DNA of 64,000 bases from an uncultured beta proteobacterium (GTDB taxonomy: Bacteria; Pseudomonadota; Gammaproteobacteria; Burkholderiales; Burkholderiaceae_C). Made by a program: the position numbers and the translations under genes. Positions 49,510 to 57,376 of this stretch are shown here, piece by piece (within the stretch, counting starts at the first letter, position 1; each line of letters opens with the position of its first letter). Under the pieces are notes generated by a model that made no database searches, was not told the origin of the DNA, and saw nothing but the letters and a program-made list of their open reading frames with translations. The stretch covers positions 18,617-82,616 of the forward strand of contig CAJAES010000036.1 of NCBI GenBank assembly GCA_903938815.1, in the 5' to 3' direction.

Positions 49510-49511
49510 GC

Positions 49512-50660
49512 ATGAGCCTGGATCGACGCGGCTTCCTGGGCGCGGCCACGCTGCTGGCTGCGCCGACGATGCTCTTCGCGCGGGCAGCCACCGAGCTGCG
49601 CTTCGTCTTCATCGTCCAGCGCGGCGCGGCGGATGGTCTCAACATCGTCATACCCTATGCTGAGCCGGCCTATGCCAGCCTGCGCGGCGAGCTGGCCATC
49701 GATCCGGCAACGTCATTGAAGCTGGACGGCACCTTCGCGCTGCACCCGGCGCTTGCCGGGTTGCGCGAACTCTACGCGGCCAAAGAGGCCACGTTCCTGC
49801 ACGCAGTGGCGTCGCCGTACCGAGACCGCTCGCACTTCGACGGGCAGAACGTGCTCGAGACGGGCGGCCGGTTGCCCTATCAGCTGAAGGACGGCTGGAT
49901 GAACCGCCTGCTCGGCATGCTGCCGCGCGCGGGCAAGGACGCGATCGCATTCTCGCCAGCCGTGCCGCTGGCCCTGCAAGGTGCGGTGGAGGTGACCACG
50001 TATGCACCTTCAACCTTGCCTGAAGCGAACGAAGACCTGCTGATGCGGGTGCAGCAGCTGTATGCGCCGGATCGCCAACTGCAGGCGCTGTGGGCCTCTG
50101 CCCTGCAAGCGCGCGGGATGGCCGGCGAACGGATGGGCGGCGGTGGAAACCGTCAGGATGTTGTCGCGCTGGGCCGCATGGCTGCGGGCTTCCTGGCACG
50201 TGCCGACGGGCCGCGGATCGCGATGATCGAGACCAGCGGCTGGGACACGCACAGCGGCCAGGATGCACGCCTCACACGACAGCTGCTCGGGCTCGACGGC
50301 ATGATCGCCGGACTGCGCGATGGCATGGGCGCCGCGTGGGCGCAGACGGTGGTCGTGGTCGCCACCGAGTTCGGACGCACGGTCGCCATCAACGGCACCG
50401 GCGGCACGGACCACGGCACCGGCGCTGCCGCCATGGTGATCGGCGGTGCAGTGCAAGGCGGAAGGATCATTGCCGACTGGCCGGGCCTTGCGGCCGGCCA
50501 GCTGCTCGATGGCCGAGATCTCAGGCCGACATTGGCACTCGACGCGGTGCTGGCTTCAGTATGCGCCGAGGCGTTCAGTCTGGACCCGGAGCGCGTGGCA
50601 AAGGTATTGTTTCCAGACGCAATTCGGGGCAAGTCGATACCGCCACTTCTGCGCGCCTAG
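49512..50660 (+). CDS. DUF1501 family protein with Tat-type signal
   Basis: The 382-residue protein begins with D-R-R-G-F-L-G-A-A, a twin-arginine export signal, followed by a hydrophobic core and cleavage near A-R-A-A. DUF1501 hallmarks are G-A-A-D-G-L-N near residue 40, S-H-F-D-G-Q near 115, G-W-D-T-H-S near 243, T-E-F-G-R-T near 288 and T-D-H-G-T-G near 301. The family belongs to the alkaline-phosphatase/sulfatase clan, but the reaction is unknown. AGGAG 6 bases before the ATG supports this start over the ATG six bases upstream. It pairs with the DUF1800 gene and lies downstream of the two-component system. Confidence 0.9.
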   Translation: MSLDRRGFLGAATLLAAPTMLFARAATELRFVFIVQRGAADGLNIVIPYAEPAYASLRGELAIDPATSLKLDGTFALHPALAGLRELYAAKEATFLHAVASPYRDRSHFDGQNVLETGGRLPYQLKDGWMNRLLGMLPRAGKDAIAFSPAVPLALQGAVEVTTYAPSTLPEANEDLLMRVQQLYAPDRQLQALWASALQARGMAGERMGGGGNRQDVVALGRMAAGFLARADGPRIAMIETSGWDTHSGQDARLTRQLLGLDGMIAGLRDGMGAAWAQTVVVVATEFGRTVAINGTGGTDHGTGAAAMVIGGAVQGGRIIADWPGLAAGQLLDGRDLRPTLALDAVLASVCAEAFSLDPERVAKVLFPDAIRGKSIPPLLRA

Positions 50661-50766
50661 CCGCTGACGGCTGTTCGCTTCTGGTCGAACGTGAAGTTGA
50701 CCGACTGCTTGTTGGAAGTCAAGCCGAACGTCTCGTTATGGCCGATTCCGGGTACGAGCGCGCTGC

Positions 50767-50792
50767 GCCGGCAGCTGACATTGGCTGCCGGC
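50767..50792. terminator. 9-bp perfect inverted repeat between DUF1501 and antitoxin genes
   Basis: GCCGGCAGC and GCTGCCGGC flank an 8-base loop, 106 bases after the DUF1501 stop. A T-run is missing, so this is a tentative terminator or a binding site. Confidence 0.35.
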
Positions 50793-50830
50793 GAAACCGG
50801 CTCGATTCCCAAGTCCAGGATCGAGTGTGG

Positions 50831-50840
50831 CGCAATTGCG
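50831..50840. promoter_or_regulatory. palindromic operator candidate of the toxin-antitoxin operon
   Basis: CGCAATTGCG is a perfect 10-base palindrome directly before a TACACT (50842-50847) that could be the -10 element, 13 bases before the antitoxin ATG. Antitoxins of this size usually repress their own promoter through such a site. Confidence 0.45.
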
Positions 50841-50853
50841 ATACACTGAATGC

Positions 50854-51135
50854 ATGAAGACGACCACCATCCCATCGATCCGCGTCGAGCCCGACTTTCG
50901 TGCCGAGGTCGAGGCGGTGCTGGCTGAAGGCGAGACGCTCTCCCAGTTCGTCGAAGCCTCGGTGCGCGCCAGTGTCGAGCGCCGTCGCATGCAGGCCGAG
51001 TTCATCGCGCGTGGACTGCGTTCGCGCGACGAGGCGCGGCGCACGGGTGACTACGTCGATGCCGACGTGGTGCTCGGCAACCTGCAACGCAAGCTCGACG
51101 CGGCGCGCACGCGGCTGGGAAAGAAGGGCGAGTGA
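50854..51135 (+). CDS. antitoxin of a RelE/ParE-type pair (YlcI/YnfO- or ParD-like)
   Basis: The 93-residue protein starts T-T-T-I-P-S-I-R-V-E-P, a beta strand followed by helices, as in ribbon-helix-helix antitoxins. G-E-T-L-S-Q-F-V-E-A-S-V and R-R-M-Q-A-E-F-I-A-R-G-L match antitoxins commonly found with RelE/ParE toxins in proteobacteria. The charged C-terminus would wrap the toxin. It overlaps the toxin gene by GTGA, and the toxin starts on a GTG, consistent with more antitoxin than toxin. An upstream in-frame start at 50827 lies across the probable promoter and is not used. Confidence 0.82.
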   Translation: MKTTTIPSIRVEPDFRAEVEAVLAEGETLSQFVEASVRASVERRRMQAEFIARGLRSRDEARRTGDYVDADVVLGNLQRKLDAARTRLGKKGE

Positions 51136-51449
51136 CGTTCAAGGTTCGGCTGACCCGGGATGCCGAGGCGGACCTGGATCAGCTCTTCGACTTCCTGCTG
51201 GAGCGTGAGCTGTCCCGTGACGGCGGTGACCTGAGCTTGCCGACGCAGGCCATCGCGGCGCTGCAGTCCGGCATCGCCACGCTGAAGACGTCGCCCTTCA
51301 CATGCCGCAAGGCCGGCCGGAGCCCGTTCCTGCGGGAACTGATCGTTCCTTTCGGACGATCTGGCTACCTGGCACTGTTCGAGATCGAGGACGACACCAG
51401 CGTCACCGTGCTGGCCGTTCGCCACCAGCTCGAAGACGACTACCACTGA
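51132..51449 (+). CDS. RelE/ParE family toxin
   Basis: The 105-residue protein has the RelE/ParE fold pattern: F-K-V-R-L-T-R-D-A-E-A-D-L-D-Q-L-F at the start, a basic central stretch near C-R-K-A-G-R-S-P, and C-terminal strands Y-L-A-L-F-E-I and V-T-V-L-A-V-R-H-Q-L-E-D-D-Y. V-R-H-Q-x-E-D-D-Y is typical of the ParE-like end. It is either a gyrase poison or a ribosome-dependent RNase; the sequence does not decide. The gene is complete and follows its antitoxin with a 4-base overlap. Confidence 0.85.
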   Translation: MTFKVRLTRDAEADLDQLFDFLLERELSRDGGDLSLPTQAIAALQSGIATLKTSPFTCRKAGRSPFLRELIVPFGRSGYLALFEIEDDTSVTVLAVRHQLEDDYH

Positions 51450-51639
51450 CGCACACCCCGCCCTGGCCTTGGCTTTGCCGGTCATTGGCTCACATCTTCA
51501 AAAGCGTTCGCAGCCGCGCTCGGCCAGGTGTCGGCCTGTGTGCGTTGCACTGAAGCTTCGCAAGAGGACGATGGCTCGCGCAGTGCCTTTGCGCGCGCTT
51601 CGGGCGGTGCTCAAGTGCCGTGACCGCCTTCCCGGGACA

Positions 51640-52329
51640 TCACGCCCGGGCATATCGGAAACTGCCCTTTCCATGGCGCTTGGCTTCGTACATCGCCGCG
51701 TCTGCCATGCGTCGAAGTTCGGCGCCGGTCAGCCCATCGTCCGGGTAGATCGCGATGCCGATGCTTGCGCCGATGGACACGGTGTTGCCGCACGCCGGGT
51801 AGGGCGCGGAAAGCGACTCGATCAGTGACCTGGCGATCGGCCCCGCTGCGGCTGCATCCTTCATGTCCGGCAACAGGATCAGGAATTCGTCACCCCCGAT
51901 CCGGGCCACGGTGTCCGATGCACGCAGGCGAGCCAGCATGCGGCTCGCCGCAGCGCACAGGATGGCGTCGCCCGCGTCGTGGCGAACACGACGAACAGGA
52001 AGATTCCCGTCACCACGAGAAGCATGGCCAAGGTTGCGGGCAGACGCTGATAACAAGCCCGATAGCCAGCCTTGACTCAATCGCCGTCTGCCGCGGTAGA
52101 CCAGTGCAACGCCGACGCCGAGTGCGACCTGGAGCGAGTAGACGTCCAGCCAGCCCGTACTCCAGGCCCGGGAGACCGAGATCGGCACGCCGACGGCCGC
52201 CAGCAGCAGCATGCCGGACCACAGTTTCTCGACGAACGCGCGGCGTATCGACGCTAGCCTGACATCCAGTGCTTCGTTCTCCGTGGCGACGCCAGGGGGC
52301 AGGGCGTCCGTGTCGGCTGGCGCGATCAA
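51640..52329 (-). pseudogene. decayed GGDEF diguanylate-cyclase gene (frameshift plus deletion)
   Basis: The 229-codon frame joins an N-terminal membrane part to the second half of a GGDEF domain (G-D-A-I-L-C-A-A-A, then R-I-G-G-D-E-F, then S-I-G-A-S-I-G-I-A and a complete C-terminus). The first 40 or so GGDEF residues are missing. Just before the join (about 51970-52060) this frame reads an odd Arg/His-rich stretch, while the neighbouring frame encodes a clean membrane helix (L-P-A-T-L-A-M-L-L-V-V-T-G-I-F-L-F-V-V-F-A). So a frameshift and then a deletion have occurred; the frame stays open by chance. The apparent start is a TTG with no ribosome site. The active-site motif remains, but a functional cyclase is unlikely. 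Confidence 0.8.
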
Positions 52330-52677
52330 GATCCGTGTCCGGGTTGCGTGCAGACCATGCGAGCTTCAGCGCAGCCCGTCGGTGGTGTGGCGTCGTGTGG
52401 TGCCGGGCGACGTCCCGCAGTGGGCACCTCGTCATGCCTGGGCCGGAGCCGCTGCACACGCTGCTGATGCCATCGATCGAGAAGGCTTTCGCACATTCCT
52501 CGTTATCGGTCGCCCCACTCTGGTGCTTTAGGGCACGCCGATGCGGGCGCGACCCCAGGTAACGCCATCGTCTAGACTTCCCGGCAGGCGCCGAGGCGCC
52601 GAGGCATCATCGCCGGGCCCGGCCGCGCGGGCCTGGGTCAACAACGGGTGGCTTGTGCAGAGATCGAGCGAGCGGGA
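52330..52677. other. non-coding stretch before tadA
   Basis: I see no supported gene here. The DNA probably holds the lost 5' region of the decayed GGDEF gene and the far edge of the segment inserted between guaA and tadA. At 52662-52681 a GGGAATGA preceded by ATCGAG echoes the end of guaA (ATCGAG, then GGGAATGA at the stop). Confidence 0.45.
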
Positions 52678-53211
52678 ATGAGCTCCCCACAGGATGAGTA
52701 CGCCATGCGGCTGGCCCTCGACCAGGCGCAGAACGCCTGGCTTGTCGGCGAGGTGCCGGTCGGTGCGGTGATCATGCGCGACGGGCAGGTCGTGGCCACC
52801 GGCTACAACCGGCCGATCACCACCCACGACCCCACGGCTCACGCCGAGATCGTGGCGCTGCGCCATGCGGCGACGCTGCTCGAAAACTACCGCTTGCCGG
52901 ATTGCGAGCTCTACGTGACGCTGGAGCCATGCGCCATGTGTTCCATGGCATTGATGCATGCGCGATTCAGGCGTGTCGTCTTCGGCGCTCGGGATCCGAA
53001 GACGGGCGCCGCCGGCGGCGTGATCGACTTGTTCTCGGACACGCGCCTGAACCACCACACCCGGATCGAAGGCGGCGTTCTGGCCGACGCCTGCGGTTCG
53101 GTCTTGCGCGACTTCTTTGCCGAGCGCCGCGCTGCGAGACGCAGCGCGCGCGAAGCGTCGATCCCCACAGGCGATGCGATCGAGCTCGATCCTCCACTGA
53201 CCCCCACATGA
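52678..53211 (+). CDS. tadA: tRNA-specific adenosine deaminase TadA
   Basis: The 177-residue enzyme deaminates A34 to inosine in tRNA-Arg(ACG). The zinc site is H-A-E-I with His55 and catalytic Glu57, plus P-C-A-M-C with Cys85 and Cys88. G-Y-N-R-P-I, L-E-P-C-A-M-C and the C-terminal L-x-D-F-F are typical TadA features. The tail beyond residue 150 is longer and more basic than in E. coli. The ATG at 52678 fits the family N-terminus; the frame extends to a GTG at 52648. From memory, tadA follows guaA directly in many Burkholderiales, but here it is 7 kb away. Confidence 0.95.
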   Translation: MSSPQDEYAMRLALDQAQNAWLVGEVPVGAVIMRDGQVVATGYNRPITTHDPTAHAEIVALRHAATLLENYRLPDCELYVTLEPCAMCSMALMHARFRRVVFGARDPKTGAAGGVIDLFSDTRLNHHTRIEGGVLADACGSVLRDFFAERRAARRSAREASIPTGDAIELDPPLTPT

Positions 53212-53217
53212 CCCTTC

Positions 53218-53243
53218 ATGAGTCGAACATGAGCCGAACATGA
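53218..53243 (+). repeat. 11-bp start-codon repeat forming two tiny coupled cistrons before ldcA
   Basis: The unit CATGAGYCGAA occurs twice and is followed by a third CATGAG, placing ATGs at 53218, 53229 and 53240. The first two each encode M-S-R-T and stop at a TGA overlapping the next ATG (ATGA). They lead straight into ldcA. Confidence 0.6.
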
Positions 53244-54157
53244 GTGATACGCTGACCATCTTCTCTCCGTCCGGTGTGGTGGCACGACCCGTGGCCCTGC
53301 GCCGCGCCGTGAAGCGCCTGCGAACGCTGGGCTACGACGCGCGCCTGGATGCCGATGCGCTGTCGCGCCGCCAGCGTTTCGCGGGCGACGATGAGCTCCG
53401 TCTGGCCGCGCTGCACCGGGTCGCGTCGGAGGCGCCGTCGATCGCGATGGCTTCACGCGGCGGCTACGGTCTCACGCGCCTGCTGGACCGCATCGACTGG
53501 CCGCTGCTGGCCCGCAGCGTGGAGCGTGGCACGCGCTGGGTGGGCCACAGCGACATGACGGTGCTCCAGATGGGCCTGCTGGCGCACGCCAAGGCCGGGA
53601 GCTGGGCGGGCCCGATGGCCACCGAGGACTTCGGGCGGGAAGACGATGCCGGCGGCCTGGATGACGTGACGGTCGACTGCTTCCGCGAAGCCATGGGCGG
53701 CGAACTCGAGGCCGTGGGTTTCCGGACCGAGAAGGGCTTCGACGGCCTGTCCGTCCGGGGCCCGCTGTGGGGTGGCAACCTCGCGATGCTCTGCTCGCTG
53801 CTGGGCACGCCGCACTGGCCGCGCGTCCGGGGCGGGATCCTGTTCGTCGAGGAGGTCAACGAGCACCCCTACCGAGTGGAACGCTGCCTGTTGCAGTTGC
53901 TGCAGGCCGGCGTGCTGCAGTCGCAGAAGGCCGTGCTCGTCGGTGCAGTCTCGGCCTTCAAGCCTTCACCCCTGGACCGCGGCTACGGCCTGAAGCAGGC
54001 CATCGCGCACCTGCGTAGCCAGACCACGGTGCCCATCCTCACGGGCCTGCCCTTCGGCCATGTGCCAACCCTGGTGACGCTGCCGCTCGGCCGTCGCATG
54101 GATCTGATCGTCCAGGGCCGCGACGCGCTGCTGGGCTGGGGCCACACGGATGTCTAG
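53240..54157 (+). CDS. ldcA: murein LD-carboxypeptidase (peptidase S66)
   Basis: The 305-residue enzyme removes the terminal D-Ala from murein tetrapeptides in the cytosol, a step in cell-wall recycling. The S66 motifs are present: F-S-P-S-G near the start, the nucleophile in V-G-H-S-D (Ser104), G-P-L-W-G-G-N-L, the Glu in F-V-E-E-V-N-E-H-P-Y, and the His in F-G-H-V-P. The length is normal and no signal peptide is seen. It starts 28 bases after tadA behind the tiny repeated cistrons. Its end overlaps the ABC binding-protein gene by 8 bases, which suggests that the importer brings in murein peptides. Confidence 0.93.
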   Translation: MSDTLTIFSPSGVVARPVALRRAVKRLRTLGYDARLDADALSRRQRFAGDDELRLAALHRVASEAPSIAMASRGGYGLTRLLDRIDWPLLARSVERGTRWVGHSDMTVLQMGLLAHAKAGSWAGPMATEDFGREDDAGGLDDVTVDCFREAMGGELEAVGFRTEKGFDGLSVRGPLWGGNLAMLCSLLGTPHWPRVRGGILFVEEVNEHPYRVERCLLQLLQAGVLQSQKAVLVGAVSAFKPSPLDRGYGLKQAIAHLRSQTTVPILTGLPFGHVPTLVTLPLGRRMDLIVQGRDALLGWGHTDV

Positions 54158-56393
54158 GCAACTGGCCCGCTGGCGTCTTGCCTCGTGGCGTCCTGCCCTC
54201 TGGCTTCTTGCCGGGCTGCTCGGCAGCCTCGCGGCGGGTTGCAACAACAGCCCGTACCCGGCAGGCGCCGCGGGCGAGAACACGCTGTACTACACGTTCG
54301 ACGAGCGGTCCCCGCGCTACCTCGATCCGGTGGCGTCCTACTCGAACCCCGAGTCGGTCTACACGTACCAGATCTACGAGCCGCTGTACGGCTACCACTA
54401 CCTGAAGCGCCCCTACACACTGGTGCCCAAGGCGGCCATGGCGGTGGCCAAGCCCCGCTTTCTCGACGCCCACGGCCAGCCGCTGCCCGAGGACGCCGCG
54501 GCCGACGCCATCGCCGAGAGCGTCTACGAGATCCGCATCCGGCCCGGCATCCTGTACCAGCCGCACCCGGCCTTCGCGAAGGACGCGCAGGGCCAGTACC
54601 GCTATCACGCGCTGACGCGCGAGCAGGTGGGCGACAAGCGCACCCCCTGGGACTTCGAGCACACCGGCACGCGCGAGCTGGTGGCTGACGACTACGTCTA
54701 CGCGCTCAAGCGCCACGCCACCACGCGCATCGAGACGCCCGTGGCCGCGATCTTCTCCGAGGCCGTGGTGGGCCTCAAGGAGTACATCGCGCAGATCCGC
54801 GAGGAAGACAGGAAACTGCTCGCCGGGCTGCCGGCCGATGTGCGGGACAAGCCGTTCCTCGATTTCCGCCGCTGGCCGCTGGCGGGCGTGAGCGCGCTCG
54901 ACAAGTACACGCTGCAGGTGCGCGTCAAGGGCAAGTACCCGCCCTGGAACTTCTGGATGGCCACACCCTTCACCGCGCCCATGGCCTGGGAAGTCGAAGC
55001 GTTCTATGCCCGGCCCGGCATGAACGACAACGGCCTGACCCTGAACCAGTGGCCCGTGGGCACGGGGCCCTACATGATGAAGACCTTCCAGCGCGACCGT
55101 CTTCACGTGATGGTGCGCAACCCCAACTACCGCGGCGAACCCTACCCCTGCGAGGGCATGCCCGGCGACCGCGAGGCCGGCCTGCTGGACGACTGCGGCA
55201 AGACCATGCCCTTCATCGACACCCTGCACGTGACCATCGAGAAGGAAAAGATCCCGCGCAAGGAGAAGTTCAAGCAGGGCTACCTCGACGTGCCCGAGAT
55301 CGAGCGCTCCGAGTGGGGCGTCGAGTTCCGCGTGGACATGGACGAGTCCGACGAGGTGAAGCAGCTGTTCGAGCAGCGCGGCTTCCAGTTTCCGGTCATG
55401 ACCGACATCTCGAACTGGTACCTGGGCTTCAACATGCTCGACCCCGTGGTGGGGCGAGGCGACACGCCGGACCGCCAGGAGAAGAACCGCAAGCTGCGCC
55501 AGGCGGTGTCGATCGCGATCGACTGGGAAGAGGGGTACGGACGCATCTTCAAGCACAAGGGCGGCGTGGCGGCGCACTCGCCGGTCCCGCCGGGGCTCTT
55601 CGGCTCGCGCGAGGGGCAGGAGGGTTTCCACAACCCCGTGACGCACCGCTGGGTGGACGGCAAGCCCGTGCGGCGCAGCATCGAGGAAGCCCGGCAACTG
55701 CTGGCCGAGGCCGGCTACCCGGGCGGCCGTGACGCGAAGACCGGCCAGCCGCTGGTGCTGAACTACGACTTCCAGCGCGCCGTGACGCCCGAGTTCAAGG
55801 TCGAGAACGACTGGATGATCAAGCAGTTCGCCAAGCTCGGCATCCAGCTCGAGGTCCGTGCCACCGACTTCAACCAGTACCAGGACAAGATCCTCAAGGG
55901 CCGGCACCAGGTCTTCTTCGGCGGCTGGTTCGCCGACTACCCCGATGCGGAGAACTTCCTGTTCCTGCTCTACGGCCCGAACGCCAAGAGCAAGACCGAA
56001 GGCGAGAACAACGCCAACTACGAGAGCCCCGACTACGACCGGCTCTACCGCGAGGTGAAGACGCTCGACGACGGGCCGGCCAAGCAGGCCGCGATCGACC
56101 GCATGGTGGGCCTCGTGCAGCAGGACGCACCCTGGGCGTTTGGCTACGTGCCCTGGGGCGGCCTTGCGTTCCAGCCGTGGGTCCACAACGGCAAGCCCAG
56201 CATCCTGATCCGCGACATGGCCAAGTACTACCGCGTCGACACGGCCCTGCGCGAGAAGCGCCAGGCCGAATGGAACCACCCGGTCCTGTGGCCGATGGCA
56301 CTGCTGATCCTGCTGCCCCTGGCCGCAGGGTGGGCCGCGTGGCGCGGCTGGCGCCGCCGCGAACAGGCCAGTGGCCGGACGGAGAACGCCTGA
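54150..56393 (+). CDS. peptide ABC transporter substrate-binding lipoprotein (SBP family 5) with C-terminal membrane helix
   Basis: The 747-residue binding protein has a lipobox-like L-A-A-G-C with Cys31 and the SBP_bac_5 fold. Family features are the start of the mature domain (Y-Y-T-F-D-E-R-S-P-R-Y-L-D-P), L-N-Q-W-P-V-G-T-G-P-Y near 300, R-N-P-N-Y near 320, R-Q-A-V-S-I-A-I-D near 450 and Y-P-D-A-E-N-F near 597. It is longer than E. coli DppA or OppA (about 535) and ends with a hydrophobic segment at about 711-732 followed by a basic tail. That would anchor it in the inner membrane near the permeases. The stop and the next ATG share one base (TGATG). Confidence 0.88.
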   Translation: MSRQLARWRLASWRPALWLLAGLLGSLAAGCNNSPYPAGAAGENTLYYTFDERSPRYLDPVASYSNPESVYTYQIYEPLYGYHYLKRPYTLVPKAAMAVAKPRFLDAHGQPLPEDAAADAIAESVYEIRIRPGILYQPHPAFAKDAQGQYRYHALTREQVGDKRTPWDFEHTGTRELVADDYVYALKRHATTRIETPVAAIFSEAVVGLKEYIAQIREEDRKLLAGLPADVRDKPFLDFRRWPLAGVSALDKYTLQVRVKGKYPPWNFWMATPFTAPMAWEVEAFYARPGMNDNGLTLNQWPVGTGPYMMKTFQRDRLHVMVRNPNYRGEPYPCEGMPGDREAGLLDDCGKTMPFIDTLHVTIEKEKIPRKEKFKQGYLDVPEIERSEWGVEFRVDMDESDEVKQLFEQRGFQFPVMTDISNWYLGFNMLDPVVGRGDTPDRQEKNRKLRQAVSIAIDWEEGYGRIFKHKGGVAAHSPVPPGLFGSREGQEGFHNPVTHRWVDGKPVRRSIEEARQLLAEAGYPGGRDAKTGQPLVLNYDFQRAVTPEFKVENDWMIKQFAKLGIQLEVRATDFNQYQDKILKGRHQVFFGGWFADYPDAENFLFLLYGPNAKSKTEGENNANYESPDYDRLYREVKTLDDGPAKQAAIDRMVGLVQQDAPWAFGYVPWGGLAFQPWVHNGKPSILIRDMAKYYRVDTALREKRQAEWNHPVLWPMALLILLPLAAGWAAWRGWRRREQASGRTENA

Positions 56394-57376
56394 TGTTCAA
56401 CTACATCCTGCGCCGCCTGGGCTATGGCGTGCTGATCCTCATCGGCGTGAACCTGCTGACCTTCTTCCTGTTCTTCACCGTCAACACGCCGGACGACATG
56501 GCCCGCCTGAACATCGGCGGCAAGCGGGTCACGCAGGAGCAGATCGACAAGTGGAAGTCGGAGCGTGGCTATGACCGCCCGCTGTACATCAACCGCGCCG
56601 CCGAGGGCGTGGCGCAGGTCACCGAGACCGTGCTCTGGGAGCGCTCGGTGTCGCTGATGCTGTTCGAGTTCGGCCGGTCGGATTCGGCGCGCAGCGCCGA
56701 CATCGGCCACGAGGTGGCCACGCGCATGGGCGTGAGCCTGCAGCTGGCGGTGCCGCTGTTCATCCTGCAGGTGATCGCCAGCACGGCGTTCGCGCTGCTG
56801 CTGGTGTTCTTCCGGCACACGCGCATCGACTTCTGGGGCGTCGTGCTCTGCGTGCTGATGCTGTCCATCTCGAGCCTGTTCTACATCATCGTCGGGCAGT
56901 TCTTCTTCTCGCGCGTGCTGCGGCTGGTGCCGATCTCGGGCTATGCGCCGGGCCTGGATGCCGTGCGCTTCCTGGTGCTGCCCATCCTGCTGTCGCTGCT
57001 GTCCCGGCTCGGCACCGAAGCGCGCCTGTACCGCGCGATGTTCCTCGAGGAAATCGGCAAGGACTACGTGCGGACAGCGCGCGCCAAGGGCCTGTCGGAG
57101 ATCCGCGTGCTGTTCCGCCACGTGCTGAAGAACGCGCTGATTCCCATCATCACCAGCGCCGGCGCCTACCTGCCGTATGTCTTTCTCGGCAGCCTCGTCT
57201 TCGAGAGCTTCTTCGGCATTCCGGGCCTCGGCGCCTACGTCATCGAGGCCATCGCCGGCCAGGATTTCGCCATCGTGCGCACCATGGTGTTCCTGGGCTC
57301 GATGCTCTACATCGCGAGCTACCTGCTGGTGGACATCGCCTACAGCGTGGTCGACCCCCGCGTGAGGCTCCAATGA
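56393..57376 (+). CDS. peptide ABC transporter permease (DppB/OppB/YejB type)
   Basis: The 327-residue permease starts F-N-Y-I-L-R-R-L-G-Y-G, typical of the B-type subunits, with six predicted membrane helices. The cytoplasmic EAA-like loop is Y-V-R-T-A-R-A-K-G-L near residue 225, followed by F-R-H-V-L-K-N-A-L-I-P. G-S-L-V-F-E-S-F-F-G-I-P-G-L-G near the end is the usual signature. A periplasmic stretch (about 35-110) after helix 1 is longer than average. GGAG precedes the ATG. The gene overlaps the second permease by ATGA. Confidence 0.92.
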   Translation: MFNYILRRLGYGVLILIGVNLLTFFLFFTVNTPDDMARLNIGGKRVTQEQIDKWKSERGYDRPLYINRAAEGVAQVTETVLWERSVSLMLFEFGRSDSARSADIGHEVATRMGVSLQLAVPLFILQVIASTAFALLLVFFRHTRIDFWGVVLCVLMLSISSLFYIIVGQFFFSRVLRLVPISGYAPGLDAVRFLVLPILLSLLSRLGTEARLYRAMFLEEIGKDYVRTARAKGLSEIRVLFRHVLKNALIPIITSAGAYLPYVFLGSLVFESFFGIPGLGAYVIEAIAGQDFAIVRTMVFLGSMLYIASYLLVDIAYSVVDPRVRLQ

